Positions 59,575-64,000 of a stretch of 64,000 nt of DNA are shown piece by piece. The DNA lies in assembly GCF_028649455.1 (NCBI RefSeq), contig NZ_JAQSIO010000002.1, positions 310,001 to 374,000 of the forward strand, given 5' to 3'. A model generated the notes under the pieces. The model was not told the DNA's origin and ran no database searches. It saw only the letters and a program-made list of their open reading frames with translations. Each line of letters starts with the position of its first letter. Within the stretch, counting starts at the first letter, position 1. The position numbers and the translations under genes are program-made. Source of the DNA: Curvibacter microcysteis. Lineage in GTDB: Bacteria > Pseudomonadota > Gammaproteobacteria > Burkholderiales > Burkholderiaceae_C.

Positions 59575-60585
59575 TTACTTCTTGCCCCAGCACAGATCGG
59601 TGCCGGTCTTCACGCTTTGGCTGTCCACGCCGGGCTGGGCGTTGGCCGAGATCAGGGTGACGCCGGTGTCGGTGTAGCCGCTGGGCTTCTGGCCGGTCTT
59701 GGCGTAGGTGACACCCGCTTCCACCCCCAGGGCGGCCATCTTCAGCGGGTACTGCTGGCTGGTGGCGGCAATCACGCCGGCGCCCACGTCCTTGATGCCC
59801 TGGCAACCCCCGTCCACGGAGACGATGACCACGCCCTTGTCCTTGCCCGCTTTCTTCAGCGCATTGAAGGCGCCGGCCGCGGCAGGCTCGTTGATGGTGT
59901 AGACCACGTTCACGTCCTGCACTTTTTGCAGGCAGTTTTCCATCGCGGTCTGGCCCTTGGCCTGGTCACCGTAGCTGTCGGCCATGCAGACCACGGCGGC
60001 GTCCTTGCCGAGTTCATTGCTTTTGGCGTCCGGCGCGTTCAGGCCAAAGCCCTTGAGAAAGCCGTTGTGCCGCTGGGCGCCCACGGGGTGGCCAGGGAAC
60101 AGGTCCAGGGTCACGATGCGCGCCGGCTTGCCAGCCAGGGCCGCACGGGCGTACTGGCCGATCAGCACACCGGCCTTGTAGTTGTCGGTGGCGAACAGCG
60201 CGTCGGTGCCGTCCAGCGGGTCGGTCGGGCTGTCCAGGGCGATCACCAGCACGCCCTTGTCGCGCGCCTTCTTGATGCTGGGCACGATGGCTTTGCTGTC
60301 GCTGGGCGTGATCAGGATGGTCTTGGCACCCGCGGCGATCATGTTTTCCATGGCCGTGACCTGGCCAGCGTTGTCGCCATCGGTCTTGCCCGCACCGGTC
60401 AGCAGCTTGGCACCGGCGGCCTTGGCCGCTTCGGCAGCACCTTCCTTCATCTTCACGAAGAAGGGGTTGGTTTCGGTCTTGGTGATCAGGCCGATCACCG
60501 GCTGGCTTTGGGCCTGGGCCCCACCGGTGGCGAGCAAAACAGCAGTGGCGGCAGCGGCGGCGATCAGGGTCAGGGCAGGGCGCAT
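59575..60585 (-). CDS. Sugar ABC transporter substrate-binding protein (FrcB-like)
   Basis: 336 aa from the ATG at 60585 (AAGGAG upstream). Signal peptide ends near GGAQAQ. The periplasmic binding fold is seen in VIGLITKTETNPFFVKMKEG, ITPSDSKAIVPSIKKARDKG, LDSPTDPLDGTDALFATDN and NEPAAAGAFNAL. The pattern fits FrcB-type fructose binders, but ribose or another sugar is possible. It is the first and most highly expressed-looking gene of the importer. Confidence 0.88.
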   Translation of the reverse strand: MRPALTLIAAAAATAVLLATGGAQAQSQPVIGLITKTETNPFFVKMKEGAAEAAKAAGAKLLTGAGKTDGDNAGQVTAMENMIAAGAKTILITPSDSKAIVPSIKKARDKGVLVIALDSPTDPLDGTDALFATDNYKAGVLIGQYARAALAGKPARIVTLDLFPGHPVGAQRHNGFLKGFGLNAPDAKSNELGKDAAVVCMADSYGDQAKGQTAMENCLQKVQDVNVVYTINEPAAAGAFNALKKAGKDKGVVIVSVDGGCQGIKDVGAGVIAATSQQYPLKMAALGVEAGVTYAKTGQKPSGYTDTGVTLISANAQPGVDSQSVKTGTDLCWGKK

Positions 60586-60667
60586 GAGGGTCTCCTTGTT
60601 GTGTGAACGGGTCAGCGCAGACCGCACAGGGCGGCACGGAGCAGATTCTGGCCAGCGGTGTTTAATA

Positions 60668-60684
60668 AATCAAGTGGATTGATT
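60668..60684. promoter_or_regulatory. Operator-like inverted repeat in the divergent sugar promoter
   Basis: AATCAA-GTGGA-TTGATT, extended to eight of nine bases on each side by AT and TA flanks. It lies between the divergent binding-protein and kinase genes, the expected place for the ROK repressor encoded at the end of the importer operon. Confidence 0.5.
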
Positions 60685-60768
60685 AATGGTTTTCCCCATG
60701 TTCGAGGCGCGGCTGGGCTGCGATGCTCGGGGCCTGTTTGGCGGCTGTGGCCGCGAAGGATGCACAAG

Positions 60769-61695
60769 ATGATGGTGGTCAGCGGTGAAGCCCTGATGGA
60801 TGTTTTTGCAGCCGGTGACACGCCCACCGGCCTGATGATGGATGCCCGCATTGGCGGCTCGCCGCTCAATGTGGCGCAGGGCTTGGCACGGCTGGGCCAG
60901 CGTGTGGCCTTTTTTGGCGGCCTGAGCCAGGGTTTCCTGGGCGACCGGCTGCTGCAGGCTTTGCAGCAAGAGGGCGTGGACACCGGCTGCGTGCAGCGCC
61001 TGGACGCCCCCACCACACTGGGCCTGGTGGGACTGGACGCACAGGGTGTGCCTTCGTATGCGTTTTACGGCGAGGGCGCCGCCGACCGCCTGCTGCCCCT
61101 GGCTGCGGTGGACGGTGTGCCCGCGGCCCAGGCCTACCACTTTGGCTCCTACGCCATGGTGGTCGAGCCCGTGGCCAGCACCCAGCGCGCCCTGGTCGAG
61201 CGTGAGCACACCCGCAGCCTGATCGCCTACGACCCCAACATCCGCCTCAATGTCGAGCCTCACCTCGCGCGCTGGCGCGACACCCTGGCCTGGATGCTGC
61301 CGCGCACCCATTTGCTCAAGGTCAGCGACGAGGACCTGGGCCTGCTCTACCCCGGGGCTGACCCCGCCGAACTGGCTGCCCAGTGGCTGACCCAAGGCGT
61401 TCGCCTGGTCGTGGTGACGCGCGGCGGCGAGGGCGTTTGGGCCTGGACGGCACAGGGCCGGCATGCCGCGCGCCCAGCCCAAGCCGTGCCAGTGGTCGAC
61501 ACCGTCGGCGCGGGCGACACCTTTCAGGCGGCGTTGTTGACCACCCTGGCCGAACGCAGCCTGTTGAGCCCCGGCGGCCTGGCAGCGCTGTCGGCGCCCG
61601 TGCTGGAAGCGGTGCTGGACTTTGCCGCGCGGGCGGCCGCCATCACCTGCTCGCGCCGGGGCGCAGATCTGCCCTACCGGGCCGAGTTGGCTTGA
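60769..61695 (+). CDS. PfkB-family carbohydrate kinase (fructokinase-like)
   Basis: 308 aa from the ATG at 60769, which has GAAGGA at eight bases; ATGs at 60760 and 60772 are alternatives. It begins VVSGEALMDVFA, has the sugar-binding IGGSPLNVAQGLARLG and the catalytic DTVGAGDTFQAALL with the Asp base. The type is that of fructokinases. With the divergent importer and mutarotase it completes uptake and phosphorylation of one sugar, probably fructose. Confidence 0.85.
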   Translation: MMVVSGEALMDVFAAGDTPTGLMMDARIGGSPLNVAQGLARLGQRVAFFGGLSQGFLGDRLLQALQQEGVDTGCVQRLDAPTTLGLVGLDAQGVPSYAFYGEGAADRLLPLAAVDGVPAAQAYHFGSYAMVVEPVASTQRALVEREHTRSLIAYDPNIRLNVEPHLARWRDTLAWMLPRTHLLKVSDEDLGLLYPGADPAELAAQWLTQGVRLVVVTRGGEGVWAWTAQGRHAARPAQAVPVVDTVGAGDTFQAALLTTLAERSLLSPGGLAALSAPVLEAVLDFAARAAAITCSRRGADLPYRAELA

Positions 61696-62021
61696 ACTGA
61701 AACCAGCGCCTGCCAACGTGGGTGACTGCGAGGGCTTGTTCGATGCGAAGCTCCGGGGACGGAAATCACACCTGAACACCGCCATCGCGCCGAGCACGGT
61801 CTTTCAAAGCAAGGTGGCAAGGTCAGTTTGACCCACCTGCAGGTGGTCAACGCCATGCGCTAAGGTGCCGAGCACGGCTGAAGATGGCTCAGGCGACTGA
61901 AGGGCGACAGACGCACCTTCTCTCGCTTCGAGAAGCTCGGTTCAAGGTTCCTGGGATTTCTCGGCTTCGCATGGGTTGCTGAGGGTCTTCGCCGTTTGTG
62001 TTGACCCGCCCTGGCTTCCGA
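61696..62021. other. Intergenic region with degenerate IS5-type transposase remnant
   Basis: 326 bases without a gene. In one frame between 61795 and 61890 the translation GGKVSLTHLQVVNAMR, stop, GAEHG, stop, RW recalls the N-terminal helix of IS5-family transposases (LQVxNAxxYVAEHGCxWR). It is broken by stops and no terminal inverted repeats are seen, so it is at most an old relic. Confidence 0.3.
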
Positions 62022-62747
62022 CTACTCCTCCAGACGCACCTCGCCGATGTCTTCGAGGCGGTAGCCCAGCCCGCGCTGGGTGTGTATCAGGGGACGTGGG
62101 CTGCCCTCGTCCACCTTGCTTCGCAGGCGACGGATGTAGACATCCACAATGTTCGTCATGGGGTCCTCGTTGGTGCCCCATACATTGGCCAGAATCCGCT
62201 CGCGGCTGAACAAGCGCCCGGGCGCTGAAAGGAGCAGCTCCAAGAGAGCCAGTTCGCGGGCGGTCAGTTTCAGGACTTGCCCCGCGCGCTTGGCCTTCAT
62301 GGTGCGTGTGTCCAGCACCAGGTCGGCAACGACCAACTCTTCTCGTGGCAAGGGCTGTTGGCGGGGCCCCCTGCGCGCCAGCGCCTCGATGCGTGCCAGC
62401 AGTTCTTCGAACTCAAAGGGCTTCACCAGATAGTCATCCGCCCCAAGTCGCAAGCCGGCAACCCGGTCTTCCAGGCTGCCCAGGGCGGTCAACATCAAAA
62501 TGGGGATCGGAACCAATGCCGCGCGCAGTGTTTGGCAAACCTCCAGACCGCTCATGCCGGGCAGCATGACATCCAGCAACATCACCGTCCCCACGCCGTC
62601 GGTGGGCGTGTTGCGGACAGCCTCCCGGGCCATCATCAGCCCATCCGGACCATTTCGAGCGACTTGCACCCGATAGCCCTCTGCGCGCAAACCGCGATCC
62701 AGAAAGTCCGCGATGCGCGCATCATCTTCCACCAGCAAAATATTCAT
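62022..62747 (-). CDS. OmpR/PhoB-family response regulator
   Basis: 241 aa. Receiver domain with acidic pair EDD near residues 7-9, phospho-acceptor Asp in VMLLDVMLPGMSG, Thr/Ala in LMLTALG and Lys in DDYLVKPF. The C-terminal winged helix reads LTARELALLELLLSAPGRLF and VDVYIRRLRSKVDEG. Its start overlaps the kinase stop by four bases. The target genes are not evident. Confidence 0.92.
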   Translation of the reverse strand: MNILLVEDDARIADFLDRGLRAEGYRVQVARNGPDGLMMAREAVRNTPTDGVGTVMLLDVMLPGMSGLEVCQTLRAALVPIPILMLTALGSLEDRVAGLRLGADDYLVKPFEFEELLARIEALARRGPRQQPLPREELVVADLVLDTRTMKAKRAGQVLKLTARELALLELLLSAPGRLFSRERILANVWGTNEDPMTNIVDVYIRRLRSKVDEGSPRPLIHTQRGLGYRLEDIGEVRLEE

Positions 62748-64000
62748 GTCTCATGCCCCGCCTGGTCAGCGGGGAGCAATGGCAAAGTCAGTCGGGCCGT
62801 GGTGCCTTGTCCTTGGGTACTCTCCAACACGATATCGCCGCCGTGTGCACGCGCCAGCACCCGCCCGATGGACAAGCCCAGCCCACTCCCTTCCGCACGA
62901 TGCTGGCGCGCCGACGGGCTGCGGAAGCTTCGCTCAAACACCCGTGGCAGGTCATCTGCGGCGATCCCGATGCCGGCATCTGCAATGCGGATGATGCAGT
63001 AGGCGGGTTCAGCCGATACGCACTCCACGCTGACCGTGACACGGCCACCCTGGTGGGAATACCGTATCGCGTTGTCGAGCAGCAATAGCAGCAACTGGCG
63101 CAATCGAAGCGGGTCGGCCAACATGCGCATGTCGGCTTGGGTGGACGCCTGGGCGATGACTTCCACGCCACGTTCATAGGCCAGGGCCGCGGCCTGCATC
63201 ACCACCTCGCGCATGGACTCTGTCAGGCTCAGGGGCGTGCGATTGAGGGCGAGCACATCCATGTCGGAGCGGGCCACGGTCAACAAATCGTCAATGACGG
63301 CACCGAGCTGGCGCGCGGTGCTCACAATGCGACGCAGTGCGTCACGGTACTCCGCTTCATCACGCTGCTGGCCCCGCAAAGTGATCTCCGCCTCCCCCAG
63401 GATGACGGTGGTCGGCGTGCGCAACTCATGACCGATGTCCGCAAACAACTGCCGCCTGCGCGTGTCGACTTTTTGCAGCGCCTCCAAGGCGTTCTGCAGG
63501 TCCTCGGTTCGGGCTTTCACCAGACTTTCCAATTGTTGCCGGGCTTGAACTTCGCGCTGCCGGTGCTCTTGCAACTCCATGGCCATGGCGTTCATGCTGT
63601 TGGCAACGGCCGCAAACTCATCCGCGCCAGTCCAGCGTATGCGGTGCGCCAGGTTGCCTTGCTGGAGTTCCAGTGCCCCCTGCGTGAGCGCGTTCATGGG
63701 CCGGCGCAAGGCCCTGGCGAACTGAATGGCCAGCAACAGGGTCAGCAAGGCGATGCTCACCGCCACCGCCAGCCAAAGCCGGCGCATCCAAAGCAGCGCC
63801 TGATCAGCCCCCTTGCGTTCCCGTGCGACCGCCGCCAATTCCCGCTCCATGCTGTCTGCCAGCAGCCGTCGCAAATCACGGCCTCGTGAACTGTCAAACA
63901 AATCAGAGGCGACCCGCCAGGCCATGCTGGCGTCCGTACCGGCCGACATGGGCGTGACGTTGGATGCAGCGGCCTCCAGCGTCGTGACGCTTTCCTCCAG
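62744..64000 (-). CDS. Sensor histidine kinase, 5' end beyond the window
   Basis: The frame stays open to the window edge, so the start lies outside; the ATG at 63949 is probably internal. A membrane helix (LWLAVAVSIALLTLLLAIQF) is followed by HAMP (LRRPMNALTQGALELQQGN), a coiled coil, the phospho-His box FADIGHELRTPTTVI, the N box LLLLLDNAIRYS and the G boxes RIADAGIGIAADDLP and GSGLGLSIG. It phosphorylates the adjacent OmpR-type regulator. The visible sensor part is a helical periplasmic region whose ligand cannot be told. Confidence 0.9.
   Translation of the reverse strand: MEESVTTLEAAASNVTPMSAGTDASMAWRVASDLFDSSRGRDLRRLLADSMERELAAVARERKGADQALLWMRRLWLAVAVSIALLTLLLAIQFARALRRPMNALTQGALELQQGNLAHRIRWTGADEFAAVANSMNAMAMELQEHRQREVQARQQLESLVKARTEDLQNALEALQKVDTRRRQLFADIGHELRTPTTVILGEAEITLRGQQRDEAEYRDALRRIVSTARQLGAVIDDLLTVARSDMDVLALNRTPLSLTESMREVVMQAAALAYERGVEVIAQASTQADMRMLADPLRLRQLLLLLLDNAIRYSHQGGRVTVSVECVSAEPAYCIIRIADAGIGIAADDLPRVFERSFRSPSARQHRAEGSGLGLSIGRVLARAHGGDIVLESTQGQGTTARLTLPLLPADQAGHET

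Noticed and set aside
1-64000. CRISPR arrays, rRNA genes or intact insertion sequences
   Set aside because: No regularly spaced 25-40-base repeats with unique spacers, no rRNA-like stretch and no intact transposase with terminal repeats were noticed while reading the window.

Overview
The window is high-GC DNA from a betaproteobacterium, most like the Comamonadaceae (Burkholderiales). This rests on the class I PHA operon, many orphan Bug/TctC-type binding proteins, a vanAB-vanR unit, DctA and the overall gene style. No rRNA or intact tRNA gene is present.

Layout. (1) 1-3400 is the end of a prophage or integrated element: an endolysin tail, a nested Rz/Rz1 spanin pair, a DUF6527-like protein, an SNase-type nuclease, a P63C-domain protein and a small ORF under a LexA-like box. 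It ends at a duplicated 3' end of tRNA-His followed by that tRNA's terminator, which marks an attachment site. (2) 3540-6699 holds a PPK2 kinase, a sorbosone-dehydrogenase-like lipoprotein and a PagL-like outer-membrane protein. (3) 6772-13847 is a complete eight-gene Nit1C / MSMEG_0565-0572 / Sll0783-0787 type cluster: nitrilase, radical SAM, GNAT, AIR-synthase-like, glycosyltransferase, flavoprotein and two small conserved proteins. A divergent MocR-type regulator and a regularly spaced ATGCGATCAAT repeat lie at its head. (4) 15696-18544 is vanillate demethylase vanAB with divergent vanR and matching operators. (5) 18646-26815 is mixed metabolism: Nudix, alcohol dehydrogenase, aspartate dehydrogenase, MFS, FAH, zeta GST and PgeF. 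(6) 27188-31060 is phaC-phaA-phaB. (7) 31279-41197 is a KefB/YbaL-like antiporter without an RCK domain, then a reverse-strand carboxylate catabolism island with three Bug proteins (one a pseudogene), facing an IclR regulator. (8) 41232-45163 is a large PAS-GGDEF protein and an unrecognised two-gene operon behind an AT-rich, FNR-like promoter region. (9) 45410-50298 is a sugar-acid type cluster (AraC, Bug, SDR, FAH, DenD-like). (10) 50425-52490 is a divergent exonuclease VII pair whose large subunit has an N-terminal DUF5710 domain and whose small subunit ends in an SSB-like acidic tip. (11) 52583-55887 holds a family-3 binding protein, dctA and a beta-barrel protein. (12) 55976-61695 is a FrcABC-like sugar importer with a ROK regulator, FucU/RbsD mutarotase and divergent PfkB kinase. 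(13) 62022-64000 is an OmpR-type regulator and a sensor kinase cut by the window end.

Functionally the window suggests a versatile heterotroph using lignin aromatics, gentisate/homogentisate-type intermediates, sugar acids, C4-dicarboxylates and probably fructose, storing carbon as PHB and carrying the nitrogen-starvation/cyanide-linked Nit1C cluster. The most unusual items are the SSB-tipped ExoVII small subunit with its DUF5710-fused partner, the Nit1C cluster with its repeat array, and the tRNA-His attachment site with LexA-like control at the prophage end.
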